This document shows, one piece after another, positions 1-7,817 of a DNA stretch of 44,889 bases; the stretch's first letter is position 1, and every line of letters begins with the position of its first letter. The stretch lies in assembly GCA_022825925.1 (NCBI GenBank), contig JAJDVW010000076.1:1-44889 (forward strand). The letters run 5' to 3'. The translations under genes were made by a program, and so were the position numbers. A model generated the notes under the pieces. That model searched no databases and was not told where the DNA came from. It saw only the letters and a program-made list of their open reading frames with translations. This DNA comes from Pseudomonadales bacterium (GTDB lineage Bacteria; Pseudomonadota; Gammaproteobacteria; Pseudomonadales; Azotimanducaceae).

Positions 1-1
1 A

Positions 2-871
2 CGGGCCGTGGTGCTCGCGTGCGGCGGCTTCGAGTCGAACTCCGAGTGGCGCACCCGCTACCTCGGGCCCGGCTGGGATCTCGCGAGGGTACGGGGCACC
101 CGGTTCAATGCCGGAGACGGAATCCGCATGGCGCTCGAAGCCGGCGCGATGTCGTACGGGAACTGGTCGGGATGCCACTCCGTGGGGTGGGATCGAAACG
201 CACCGCCGTTCGGTGACCTCTCGGTCGGCGACAACTTCCAGAAGCACAGCTATCCCTTCGGCATCATGGTGAACGCCGACGGCGAGCGTTTCGTCGACGA
301 GGGCGCGGATTTCCGCAACTACACCTACGCGAAGTACGGCCGCGAGATCCTGAAGCAGACGGGCCAGTTCGCCTGGCAGGTGTTCGACGGCAAGGTTCTC
401 CCCCTGCTGCGCGACGAGTACCGCATCAAGCGGATGACGAAGGTCTCGGCCGACAGCCTGGAAGCCCTCGTCAAGAAGCTCGACGGCGTCGACGCGGCGC
501 AGGCGCTCGCCACCCTCCAGGCTTTCAATGCGGCCGTGGACGTCGACACCCCGTTCGACCCGGCCGTGAAGGACGGCCGCGCCGCCCGCGGCATCGATCC
601 GCCGAAGTCGAACTGGGCGAACCGCCTCGACACGCCGCCGTTCGAGGCTTGGGGCGTCACCTGCGGGATCACCTTCACCTTCGGCGGGCTGCACGTGGAC
701 GACGCGTCCCGCGTCGTCGGAGTGGACGGCGCGCCGATCGAAGGACTGTATGCGGCCGGCGAACTGGTGGGGGGGCTCTTCTACTTCAACTATCCGGGCG
801 GGACCGGGCTCACGTCCGGCGCCGTGTTCGGGCGGACCGCCGGACGCAACGCCGCGTCCGGTCCGGGATAA
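2..871 (+). CDS. FAD-binding fumarate-reductase/tricarballylate-dehydrogenase-like flavoprotein, C-terminal part (5' end outside window)
   Basis: The reading frame is open from the first bases, so this is the C-terminal 289 residues of a longer protein. The piece begins just before a strand-turn motif (VVLACGGFESN) and ends with the typical FAD-contacting tail (GLYAAGELVGG, then YPGGTGLTSGAVFGR). These are hallmarks of the FAD_binding_2 family (fumarate reductase flavoprotein, 3-ketosteroid dehydrogenase, tricarballylate dehydrogenase TcuA). Known members oxidise or reduce C-C double bonds next to a carboxylate or ketone. The N-terminal dinucleotide-binding motif lies outside the window. The closest resemblance by eye is to the TcuA-like group; the substrate cannot be told. 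The stop TAA at 869-871 is followed within 20 bases by the remains of putA. Confidence 0.85.
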   Translation, partial: RAVVLACGGFESNSEWRTRYLGPGWDLARVRGTRFNAGDGIRMALEAGAMSYGNWSGCHSVGWDRNAPPFGDLSVGDNFQKHSYPFGIMVNADGERFVDEGADFRNYTYAKYGREILKQTGQFAWQVFDGKVLPLLRDEYRIKRMTKVSADSLEALVKKLDGVDAAQALATLQAFNAAVDVDTPFDPAVKDGRAARGIDPPKSNWANRLDTPPFEAWGVTCGITFTFGGLHVDDASRVVGVDGAPIEGLYAAGELVGGLFYFNYPGGTGLTSGAVFGRTAGRNAASGPG

Positions 872-888
872 CCCCGGGGCGGATCGCC

Positions 889-2918
889 GTGCCCGGCGTC
901 GATGCGCAGCGACGCAGGCTCCGCACTCTTCGCGAGGCGGTTCGCGCCGCGACGTACCTTGACGAAACGCGGGCCGTCCGCGCCCTGCTCTCCGACATCG
1001 ACCTGTCCGTGGGACAGCGCCAGCGGGTGATGGCGCGGGCCCGAGACCTGGTCCAGGCATGCCGCGCCCGCGGCCACGAGCGGTCGCTGCTCGACTCGTT
1101 CCTGCAGGAGTTCGGCCTCTCCAACGAGGAGGGCATCGCCCTCATGTGCTTGGCCGAGTCGCTCCTGCGGGCGCCGGACGCGCGACGCGGAAGCGCAGGG
1201 CTGGGCGGGCCTCGGCGTCGCGGTCCAGGCCTACTTGAAGCGTGCGCCCGCGGTGCTCGACTGGTTGGGCGAACTGGCCAAGGCCACCTGGCCCGGGGCG
1301 ACGCTTTGACCGTTCCGGGTGGAAAAAGAGCATGCGTAGTCAGACATCTCCGTCGGAATCCAAGCAGTACCGGCCTGCGGCGCACGACCCTGTTTTGCTC
1401 TCGATAGCAGTAGATTTCGCGAACAAAGTTGTCAACCCCTTTTGGCCTGCGCGTTCCGGCATGCCACGTATCGGGGTCGTTGGCGATTCCTACTGTTATC
1501 GAGAGTCTCCCCGACTCGCAACGTCATCTGGTGAAGATGGAGGATAAGAATGAAACCAGAAAGTGGAAGCGGGCGGCCGGTCCGTCGGTCCGCGTGGAGA
1601 TCCGCGCAGCTATCAGCTAGAGCGTGTCCGCTAGAGCGTTGATCTTTGGAATGTTCCTCGGATACCTGGGTCTGCTGATCATGGTCGTCAGCCTCTACGG
1701 AATGTGGAGCGCTTCCGGCGGCACGTTCTTGCCTCCCTAGGGGAGAACGGAGGAGAGGGACTCTCCTCGACCTTTGCGCGGGGACTAAAGAGTTTCGTCG
1801 GTCGATGCAGCGTAGGCCGACCGCCTCGAGCAAGCATTTGAGGCGCGGCGGGTGGGTCGCCCGAGGGAGGCCCCGTCGGAAGTAGTTCCAAACGAAATGC
1901 GTCGTTCGCTCAGCGAGTCGCTTGGCTTTGTGGCCTCGCCTTGGGTTCCTGTCGCAGCCTTGCTCGCCAGCGTGGCTCTGCTTGCCGTGGTGGTAGTTGA
2001 GGGCCTGTTTGGCGAGTTGACCCCTGCTGGGTTGCAGAGCCACCTCGCGGCGCATCATGGTGCGGCTCGTCAAAGGCGCGTACTGGGACACCGAGATCAA
2101 GCACGCCCAGGTCGGGGGGTTCGCGGAGTACCCCGTCTTCACGCGCAAGGCGTCGCCGGACCTTTCCTAACATCGCCTGTGCGACGAAGCTCTGCCGGGC
2201 GTCCGACGCGCTCTTCCCCCAGTTCGCCACGCACAACGCCCACAGACCGCGGCGGAACTCGCCAGGGGACACGAGTTCGAGATGCAGCGCCTGCACGGCA
2301 TGGGCGAACTCCTCTACGACGAGGCGCTTCGCCAGCTTCCCGACCTGCCGCGCGTACGCGTGTATGCCCCGGTCGGCGGCCACGAGGAACTGCTTCCCTA
2401 CCTCGTGCGCCGCCTCCTCGAAAACGGCGCCAACTCGTCCTTCGTCAACCGCTTCCTCGACGCCGAGATCAGTCTGAACGAGGTGGTGCGCGACCCGGTC
2501 GCCGACGTCACTCACCCCGAGGGGGTCCCGCATCCCGCGGCCACGGGCGCTGTACGGCGCGGCGCGGGCGAACTCCGCCGGAGTCGACCTCGATCACCCG
2601 ACGCAGGCGACGGAACTGCTGGCCGCCATGGAACCCTTCCGCACGTCGCCCTGGGGCGACTCCGACGGTACGCCGGTCGTCAGTCCCGCCGACCGGCGGG
2701 ACACCGTCGGAGCCGTGCGAACGGCCACGCCCGCCGACATCGACCATGCGCTCGACCAGGCACTCCGCGCCCAGCCGCGGTGGGACGCCACGCCGGCCGC
2801 CGAAAGGGCGGAGGCGCTCCTCGAGACCGCGACGGCGTTCGAGTCCCACCGCGCGGAACTGCCGGCGCTCCTCGTCCGGGAGGGCGGCAACGCGGAGCTG
2901 CTCGAACTGCCGCCCTGA
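889..2918 (+). pseudogene. putA: Decayed putA (proline dehydrogenase / P5C dehydrogenase), deleted, frameshifted and interrupted
   Basis: Pieces of one bifunctional PutA lie in order but in different frames. Residues before the proline dehydrogenase domain are at 889-1190 (FLQEFGLSNEEGIALMCLAE). After a deletion of some 200-250 residues the barrel resumes at 1199-1289 (GLGVAVQAYLKRAPAVLDWL). It continues at 2046 after an unrelated insertion (MVRLVKGAYWDTEIKHAQ), hits an in-frame TAA at 2168-2170, shifts frame (FPQFATHNAH near 2214), shifts back (QRLHGMGE, YAPVGGHEELLPYLVRRLLE, NGANSSFVNR), and shifts again into the start of the aldehyde dehydrogenase part (YGAARANSAGVDL onward) before ending at LVREGGNAELLELPP. 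The rest of the aldehyde dehydrogenase domain is gone. The active-site region of the proline dehydrogenase is deleted, so no activity is possible. Conservation of long stretches says decay is fairly recent. Confidence 0.93.
1290..2045. mobile_element. 756-bp insertion inside putA, flanked by a 7-bp direct repeat
   Basis: The PutA frame stops making sense at 1289 and resumes at 2046. The word GCCACCT occurs at 1283-1289 and again at 2039-2045. Removing 1290-2045 (252 codons exactly) restores an uninterrupted PutA reading (LAKATSRRIMVRLVKGAYW), which is what a target-site duplication predicts. The insert is less GC-rich than its surroundings in parts (for example 1390-1445). I could not find clear terminal inverted repeats or a transposase in it. 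It holds a possible 33-residue peptide with one membrane segment (TTG at 1639, stop at 1740, core FLGYLGLLIMVVSLYGMW), a 7-bp-stem hairpin near 1752-1768, and a second hydrophobic reading (1897-2045, VPVAALLASVALLAVVVV). It may be a non-autonomous element or an internally deleted IS. Confidence 0.72.
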
Positions 2919-2927
2919 CGGCCGCTC

Positions 2928-3131
2928 TCAATGGTGCTGCGGTGCGGGCACCCCGTTGCGCCCGCGCCAGAACACGTCCGCGTGGGCGAGGGCCATCATG
3001 AACCACATCAGGTTGTGGGAATGGACCCGCAGGCCCGCGAGTTCGAAGCTCACGTTCGTCCCGCTCGCTGCGAGCAGTCCGAACGCGAGGAAGGCGATGG
3101 GCCAGATGCGCGGATAGAGGAACTTGAACAC
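2928..3131 (-). CDS. Small hydrophobic protein of unknown function (67 aa)
   Basis: A GTG-started frame of 67 residues with a GGAAG stretch 7-8 bases upstream. It has one clear membrane segment near residues 9-24 (WPIAFLAFGLLAASG) and a second weakly hydrophobic part (HNLMWFMMALAHADVFW) around residues 39-55, rich in His, Met and Trp. It lies tail to tail with the putA remains and upstream of nothing obvious on its strand. I do not recognise a family. The composition looks like a real inner-membrane peptide and not a shadow frame, but there is no second line of evidence. Confidence 0.45.
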   Translation of the reverse strand: MFKFLYPRIWPIAFLAFGLLAASGTNVSFELAGLRVHSHNLMWFMMALAHADVFWRGRNGVPAPQHH

Positions 3132-3228
3132 CGGAACTTCCCGAGGGGTCGACGAAGGCGCGGCATGATACGCATGGCGTGGCCAATCCTCTAATCCGGT
3201 ACGGACCCGGCAACCCGACGGTTACGCG

Positions 3229-4296
3229 TCAGCCGCGCAGGCGCGGCAGTACCTCTTCCGCGAAGCGGGCCGCAGCGGCGCGGGCGTCGGGGGACGGCGC
3301 CGCGAAGTTGGGTCCCATGACCAGGAACTTGTCGACTCCCAGGTCCACGAGATCCTGCAGCCGCGACACGCAATGGTCCGGGTCTCCTACGACCGCGTAC
3401 CCGTCGATGAACTCCTCGGTGAGCGCCGTCGTCTGCTGCCCGCCCGCCTGGCCGTGGGCATTCATGTCGTACAGGTCGTGCAGATTGCGGAACACCTCGG
3501 CCTGCGCCGCGTCCGCCGGTCCCGAGATCTCTCCGTACATCACCGAGAACCGCGCGAAAAGACCGGTGGTCGCCCGCCCAAGCTCCCGGCCCACCGCCGG
3601 ATCGTCGTGGCAGACGACGTTCACGTAGGCGCCGAACTTGAGTTCATCCGGATCACGACCGGCCTGTTCGGCGGCCTGGCGCGCGGTCTCCATCCCCCAC
3701 GCGACCCGCTTCGGCTCCGCGCCGAGGGCGAGCAGCACCCGGTCCGCGTGCCGCGCCGCGATGCCGATGACGCGCGGCCCGGTGGCCACGACCTCGACGG
3801 GAACCTTCGGACCGTCGCCGATCCAGCGGATGGAGCTGATCTCCGGCTCGCCGGCAAGTCCCAGCACTTCCGTGGGCCCGGCGGCGTCGTGCGGGATGTC
3901 GATGGCCTCGAAAGCGACTTCTTCGCCCCGCAGGTACGCCTGCAGATGCGCCACGTAGCGCTCGAACCAGCCGAGCCGCGCGGGCGCCCGGCCGAGGTGC
4001 GCCAGCGCGCTGTCGCCCCTGCCGATGCCCACCACCATGCGACCGCCGGACAGGCGCTGCACCGACAGGGCCGAGGAAGCCGTCACCGCCGCGTGACGCG
4101 TCACCGGGTTCGTCACGGAAGTCGCGAGCCCCAAGGTCCCCGTCGCCTCGGCCGCAAGCGCCAGGCAGATGTACGGGTCGCCGGACAGGTTCTGCGAGTC
4201 GACCACCAGCATGCCGTCCCACCCCGCGGCTTCCGCCCGCCGCGCGAAATCCGCGCTCCGGTTCGGGGCGGCTACGGTCGCGGTCCAGAATTCCAT
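3229..4296 (-). CDS. LLM-class (luciferase-like, probably F420- or flavin-dependent) oxidoreductase
   Basis: A 355-residue TIM-barrel protein of the bacterial luciferase-like family. The N-terminal ARRAEAAGWDGMLVVDSQNL, the barrel motif LATSVTNPVTRHAAVTA, and SGGRMVVGIGRGDSAL are typical of the F420-dependent branch, which usually oxidises or reduces alcohols, imines or ketones. The protein is cytoplasmic with no signal peptide. The start was set at the ATG at 4296 (MEFW) because an AAAGGCGA ribosome site precedes it and family members begin there; an ATG six codons upstream (4314) is possible. The upstream flank is debris of an integrase, so its original promoter may have been lost or replaced. 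The substrate cannot be told from sequence. Confidence 0.85.
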   Translation of the reverse strand: MEFWTATVAAPNRSADFARRAEAAGWDGMLVVDSQNLSGDPYICLALAAEATGTLGLATSVTNPVTRHAAVTASSALSVQRLSGGRMVVGIGRGDSALAHLGRAPARLGWFERYVAHLQAYLRGEEVAFEAIDIPHDAAGPTEVLGLAGEPEISSIRWIGDGPKVPVEVVATGPRVIGIAARHADRVLLALGAEPKRVAWGMETARQAAEQAGRDPDELKFGAYVNVVCHDDPAVGRELGRATTGLFARFSVMYGEISGPADAAQAEVFRNLHDLYDMNAHGQAGGQQTTALTEEFIDGYAVVGDPDHCVSRLQDLVDLGVDKFLVMGPNFAAPSPDARAAAARFAEEVLPRLRG

Positions 4297-4364
4297 GGCA
4301 GTCGCCTTTGGCATGGGGTCGCGCCCCGCATTGTAGAGGACGGGCTTACTCCGGACACGACGTC

Positions 4365-4703
4365 GTGGTTGCGCGCTCCAATCCTTGAAGCTGGAGCGGA
4401 AGCCTGCGGTGTCGCGTTGACGCCGAGCCGCGCCACCAGACGCCGAATTGGCGTTGTCCGGCAGCATCCCGCCGCCGTTCGGGGCGGGGAACACGTAGCC
4501 GCGGCCCCCACGAGCTTGCGCGCGCTGCAGCACCTCCAGCGCCTGCCGCGACAGCGGCACCCGATGCGCCTTGCCGGCCTTCATCTTGCCGGCCGGCCGC
4601 GCGCGTCCGGGTGGCGGCGTCGATGTCCACGTCCGCCCAATCCATGAGCCGTATCTCGGGCGAGCGGCTCGCCGTCAGCACCAGCAGGCGCAACGCCCGA
4701 AAG
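4365..4703 (-). pseudogene. Tyrosine recombinase (phage-type integrase) catalytic-domain remnant
   Basis: Integrase catalytic-domain pieces lie in order but in three frames. RLLVLTASRSPEIRLMDWADVDID is the part bearing the first catalytic arginine region, normally written LLLTGxRxxEI; the Arg is retained. KMKAGKAHRVPLSRQALEVL follows in a shifted frame, then a piece reading YVFPAPNGG, LVARLGVNATPQ in a third frame, and GFRSSFKDWSAQ, which matches the HxxRxSF box without its His. The C-terminal tyrosine is absent. The protein is dead; the fragment probably marks an old genomic island edge. Confidence 0.75.
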
Positions 4704-4800
4704 CAACAACCCGACAGCCGCTTCAGAATGCCAACGCGGTCCTCCAGCTCCCGCAGCGCCAGCGCACCGCCGTCCGACGCGATCTCGCCTTCGAACGCGC
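4703..4800 (-). pseudogene. IS1380-like transposase N-terminal fragment
   Basis: About 32 codons directly fused to the integrase remnant. The motif GEIASDGGALALRELEDRVG resembles the N-terminal conserved box of IS1380-family DDE transposases (SSDGGALLLREVDRRLGL). No DDE residues or element ends are present. The join to the integrase piece is within a single open frame (LSGCC then FRALRLLVL), so two mobile-element remains were ligated by deletion. The fragment is short and identification is by motif memory only. Confidence 0.45.
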
Positions 4801-4968
4801 CCACGACCGCACGCTTCCCGAGACCTCCCACCACGTCTTCGGCTGGTCTCCAGGCCGTGCGGCGTGCCGTCAGCTCACTGACCTTCGCCATGGCCCGGTG
4901 CACACGCTGGCGCGATGGGCGCGTGCCGATGTAGGCACGGCCCGTGCGTGGTGAGTGGCAGCGACCGA

Positions 4969-5094
4969 TCGTCGCACTGCATCCTGCGCGCGTCGGTTCG
5001 CGCGATACGCATACTGCTCTGGCTGCAGGTCCGCCTCGAAGATTGGTTCGAGCACCGGCACCACCGCCGTCTGCACCACCCGGTCCCGGATCGC
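4969..5094 (-). pseudogene. Group II intron reverse transcriptase fragment
   Basis: About 42 codons reading IRDRVVQTAVVPVLEPIFEA followed by DLQPEQYAYRANRRAQDAVR. This is the conserved block between the first RT motifs of group II intron-encoded proteins (RVVQxAxxxxLEPIFExxF with YGFRPxRSxxDAL). The catalytic YADD box and the maturase domain are absent. The intron RNA (domain V) was not found nearby. Between this piece and 4800 I see nothing recognisable. Confidence 0.6.
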
Positions 5095-5292
5095 TGAGTC
5101 CCTTGCGGACCCTTATCCATCGGAAGCTTCGGCTGCTTCGTTGCCTCCACCGCCGTTCCGATTGCTACCGGCTGGACGACCCTTGCCGGGTGGGACTTGC
5201 ACCCACTGGGACCGTGCACCTTTGCACGGCGCACCGAGAAATCCGGGCTGGCGGGACGTCGAACTGCGCGCGACGAGGCGGCGGCCCACTAC
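5095..5292. other. Non-coding spacer with one hairpin
   Basis: No gene is recognised in this spacer between the mobile-element debris and the metal operon. It contains a perfect 7-bp stem with a 4-base loop: CCGTGCA at 5212-5218, CCTT, TGCACGG at 5223-5229. No T-run follows, so a classical terminator is not supported. It could be a trace of a lost mobile element. Confidence 0.35.
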
Positions 5293-5310
5293 GATACGTT
5301 ATAACATCCC
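5293..5310 (+). promoter_or_regulatory. Candidate Zur operator upstream of the metal operon
   Basis: The sequence GATACGTTATAACATCCC is centred on the perfect 8-bp palindrome GTTATAAC and keeps further symmetric positions (A/T at plus and minus 6 and G/C at both ends). Zur boxes of gammaproteobacteria have the form TATGTTATAACATA, so this is a good but imperfect match. It stands 30 bases before the first gene of an operon of the type known to be Zur-controlled in Pseudomonas and Vibrio. Repression by zinc-loaded Zur is inferred. Confidence 0.62.
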
Positions 5311-5339
5311 GTCGTCATCTCACCCGAGACCGAAATCGT

Positions 5340-5783
5340 TTGAACGCGAAGGCCGTACCGTCCGCCGCGGGCGGGTCGCCGCCGGTTGCAGCGGCCTCCC
5401 GCCTGGACCTTTGCGCGGCGGCTTTTTCCACGCTGTGTCTCGTCCACTGCGCCGCCCTGCCACTGCTCGCCACCCTGCTGCCGCTGGCGGGCCAGCTCTC
5501 CGAGAACGAAACGGTGCATCGAGCCCTGGCGTTGCTGGCCGTACCCGCAAGTCTCGGCGCGATCGGCAAGGCTTGGCGGACCAAGGGGTCCGGGCGCTTC
5601 ATCGCCGCGGCTCTGAGCGGACTCACCCTCCTGCTCGTGGCCGCGTTCGTCGAGGCCGCGTCGGCCCACGAGGAACCGACGACGATCGCCGGCGCGCTGC
5701 TGCTGGGCGGTGCGCATCTCTGGCGGTGGGCGCGACACCGCCACTCGGGCATGGCCCAGACCACCGCTCCGCTACGCGGATAG
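5340..5783 (+). CDS. MerC-domain inner-membrane protein, first gene of the metal operon
   Basis: A 147-residue membrane protein with the MerC signature: an Asp in the first helix, two cysteines near CLVHC, and the following PLLATLLPL helix. Four hydrophobic segments are visible between residues 20 and 135. MerC proteins carry Hg(II), and relatives near zinc genes are thought to pass Zn(II) across the inner membrane. The start is uncertain: no ATG or GTG fits, and the TTG at 5340 is the only sensible choice between the Zur-like box and the first helix. The stop is 22 bases from the ABC ATPase start, and the four genes 5340-8755 run as one operon. Confidence 0.75.
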   Translation: MNAKAVPSAAGGSPPVAAASRLDLCAAAFSTLCLVHCAALPLLATLLPLAGQLSENETVHRALALLAVPASLGAIGKAWRTKGSGRFIAAALSGLTLLLVAAFVEAASAHEEPTTIAGALLLGGAHLWRWARHRHSGMAQTTAPLRG

Positions 5784-5805
5784 GAGCGGTGCTTCGACCC
5801 GACGC

Positions 5806-6453
5806 ATGACGCTTGCGATCAACGTGACCGACCTTCGCTTCGCCCACGGAGCGCGCACGGTCGTGGACATCGGCCGGTGCCAGCTGGCGAGCGGGCAGAG
5901 CATGGCCGTGATCGGCCCCTCCGGGTGCGGCAAGACGACGTTCCTGCACCTGCTGGCGGGCCTGATCCGTCCCGGCTCCGGCGTGATCCGCGTCCTGGAC
6001 CGCGACCTCTCGCAACTGCGCGGCAGTGAGCTGGACCGCTTCCGGGGACGGCACATCGGCCTCGTGTTCCAGCGCCTGCACCTGCTGCCGGCCCTGACCA
6101 TTCATCAGAACGTGCTGCTCGCGCAACGCCTGGCGAGAGTCCCGCTGGATCGGACACGCGTCGAGGCCCTGTTCGACCGGCTCAACCTGACCGGCCTCGA
6201 AGGCTACAAGCCGTCGATGCTCAGCCAGGGGCAGGCACAGCGGGTCGCCATCGCCCGCGCCCTGGTGCACGGCCCCGAGCTGCTGATGGCCGACGAACCG
6301 ACCTCGGCCCTCGACGACGGCCATGCGGTCGAGGCTCTCGCCCTGTTGCAGGAGTCGGCCCGGGCGGCGGGCGCCGCCCTGCTCGTCGTCACGCATGACC
6401 AGCGGGTGCGTGGACACCTCGAGCACGAGTTCGAGATGGTGACGCCGGCATGA
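5806..6453 (+). CDS. ABC transporter ATPase, LolD/MacB-like, of a putative zinc system
   Basis: A complete 215-residue nucleotide-binding subunit. The Walker A is GPSGCGKTT (about residues 40-48), the Q-loop VFQRLHLLPALT, the ABC signature LSQGQAQRVAIARAL (the usual SGGQ is SQGQ), the Walker B LLMADEPTSALD and the switch His is in VVTHD. Short length and motifs place it with the MacB/LolD branch that partners FtsX-type permeases and works by mechanotransmission, not by classical import. Its stop overlaps the permease start (ATGA at 6450-6453), so the two are translationally coupled. In Pseudomonas (PA4063-PA4066) and Vibrio (Zrg) homologous ATPases sit in Zur-regulated zinc operons; I infer the same role. 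Confidence 0.88.
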   Translation: MTLAINVTDLRFAHGARTVVDIGRCQLASGQSMAVIGPSGCGKTTFLHLLAGLIRPGSGVIRVLDRDLSQLRGSELDRFRGRHIGLVFQRLHLLPALTIHQNVLLAQRLARVPLDRTRVEALFDRLNLTGLEGYKPSMLSQGQAQRVAIARALVHGPELLMADEPTSALDDGHAVEALALLQESARAAGAALLVVTHDQRVRGHLEHEFEMVTPA

Positions 6454-7817
6454 CGTGGCTCCGGCTCGCCCTGGCCAATCTCGGCCTGTCGCCGCTCACA
6501 TCCGCCGTGAACGTCGTGCTGATGGGCCTTGGCACGGCAAGTATCGTCCTGCTGCTCCTCGCCGGATCCCAGCTCTCCGAAACGCTCTCCCGGGATGCGC
6601 GGGGCATCGATCTGGTGCTCGGCGCGCAGGGCAGCCCCACGCAGCTCGTGCTCTCGTCCGTGTACCACGCCGACATCCCGCCCGGGAACATCCCGCAGCG
6701 GGAGGCCGACCGCTGGGCCGGGGATCCCAGGGTCGGGACCGCCATCCCGCTCTCGCTGGGGGACAGCGTCCGCGGTTTCCGCATCGTGGGCACGACGGAA
6801 GCCTACGCCGCGCTCTACGGGGCCGACCTCGCGGCCGGCCGATTCTGGGACCGACCGATGGAAGCGGTCGTGGGGGCGGTCGTGGCGGAGTCCACCGGGC
6901 TCGACGTGGAATCCCGGTTCGCGGGCGCGCACGGCCTCGCGGCGACGAGCCACACACACGCGTCACGGCCCTATCGGGTGGTCGGCGTGCTCGAACCCAC
7001 GGGAACCGTGCTGGATCGCCTGGTCCTGACGTCCCTGGAGAGCGTCTGGACTCTCCACGAGGACGACGGAGGCACAGCGCAACAGGACGAGCACGCCGAC
7101 GACGAAGCTGACCATGACGAGCACGACCACGACGACGACGAAGCGGACCATGACGGGCATGAGCACGACGACGGCGACGAGGCGGACCACGACGAACACG
7201 ACCACGCCGACGGCGACGAGGCGGTCGATGACGGGCATGACCACGATGCCGAGCACGCCCACGCGGACGCCGATCACGAGATCACCGCGATGCTGATCGG
7301 CTACCAGTCGCCGTTGGCGGCCATGACGCTGCCGCGCGAGGTGAACGCCGGAGGGGTCCTGCAGGCCGCATCGCCGGCGGTGGAGATCTCCCGTATCCTC
7401 CAGTTGGTGGGTATCGGGTTCGACGGGTTGCAGGCGTTCTCATGGGTGCTGATCCTCACCGCGGCGCTGTCGGTGTTCGCGGCCCTTTACGGTTCCCTTC
7501 GCGCGCGGCAGGTGGACCTGGCCATGCTGCGCTGTCTTGGCGCCACCCGTTGGGAACTGCTTACGGTCCTGATCCTGGAAGGTACCCTGCTGTCCGCATT
7601 CGGAGTGGTGCTGGGGTTCCTTGCCGGTCACGGGGTGATGGAGTTGCTCGGAGGGTGGCTTGCGAGCGCGCGCGGCGTCGCCCTGACCGGCTGGACATGG
7701 ACGCCGGCCGAGACGATCCTCCTCATCGGCCTGTTCGCGGTGGGCGCCCTGGCAGCGGCGCTGCCCGCCGTCCAGGCGTACCGCACGGACGTTGCGGCAA
7801 CGCTGGCGGAGGCGTGA
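6450..7817 (+). CDS. FtsX-like permease with a His/Asp-rich extracytoplasmic insert, partner of the LolD-like ATPase
   Basis: A 455-residue permease with the MacB/FtsX topology: one N-terminal helix (about residues 15-40), a large periplasmic domain, and three C-terminal helices (about 325-350, 370-400 and 420-446), including the conserved LRCLGATRWE turn. Residues 211-280 of the periplasmic part are an acidic, His-rich stretch built of about four repeats beginning DEADHD, DEADHD, DEADHD and DEAVDD. Such stretches bind zinc, nickel or copper. In the homologous Pseudomonas and Vibrio operons a separate His-rich DUF2796 periplasmic protein is present; none is seen here, so the insert may replace it. 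The stop overlaps the next start (TGATG at 7815-7819). Confidence 0.88.
   Translation: MTWLRLALANLGLSPLTSAVNVVLMGLGTASIVLLLLAGSQLSETLSRDARGIDLVLGAQGSPTQLVLSSVYHADIPPGNIPQREADRWAGDPRVGTAIPLSLGDSVRGFRIVGTTEAYAALYGADLAAGRFWDRPMEAVVGAVVAESTGLDVESRFAGAHGLAATSHTHASRPYRVVGVLEPTGTVLDRLVLTSLESVWTLHEDDGGTAQQDEHADDEADHDEHDHDDDEADHDGHEHDDGDEADHDEHDHADGDEAVDDGHDHDAEHAHADADHEITAMLIGYQSPLAAMTLPREVNAGGVLQAASPAVEISRILQLVGIGFDGLQAFSWVLILTAALSVFAALYGSLRARQVDLAMLRCLGATRWELLTVLILEGTLLSAFGVVLGFLAGHGVMELLGGWLASARGVALTGWTWTPAETILLIGLFAVGALAAALPAVQAYRTDVAATLAEA
7101..7250 (+). repeat. In-frame tandem repeat encoding the His/Asp-rich stretch
   Basis: Four consecutive imperfect units of 36-39 bases (7101-7136, 7137-7175, 7176-7214, 7215-7250), each starting GACGA(A/G)GC and encoding DEA(D/V)xD followed by a His/Asp/Gly block. 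All are multiples of three, so copy-number change would keep the permease frame. Confidence 0.85.

Noticed and set aside
1432..2148. 238-codon minus-strand frame across the putA insertion
   Set aside because: It runs past the insertion border into the PutA fragment and shows no transposase motif, so it is unlikely to be the element's gene.
5212..5229. Hairpin as terminator for the mobile-element debris
   Set aside because: No T-run and no live gene reading into it from either side.
7101..7250. Repeat array resembling CRISPR
   Set aside because: Units are contiguous without spacers and code for the His/Asp loop in frame.
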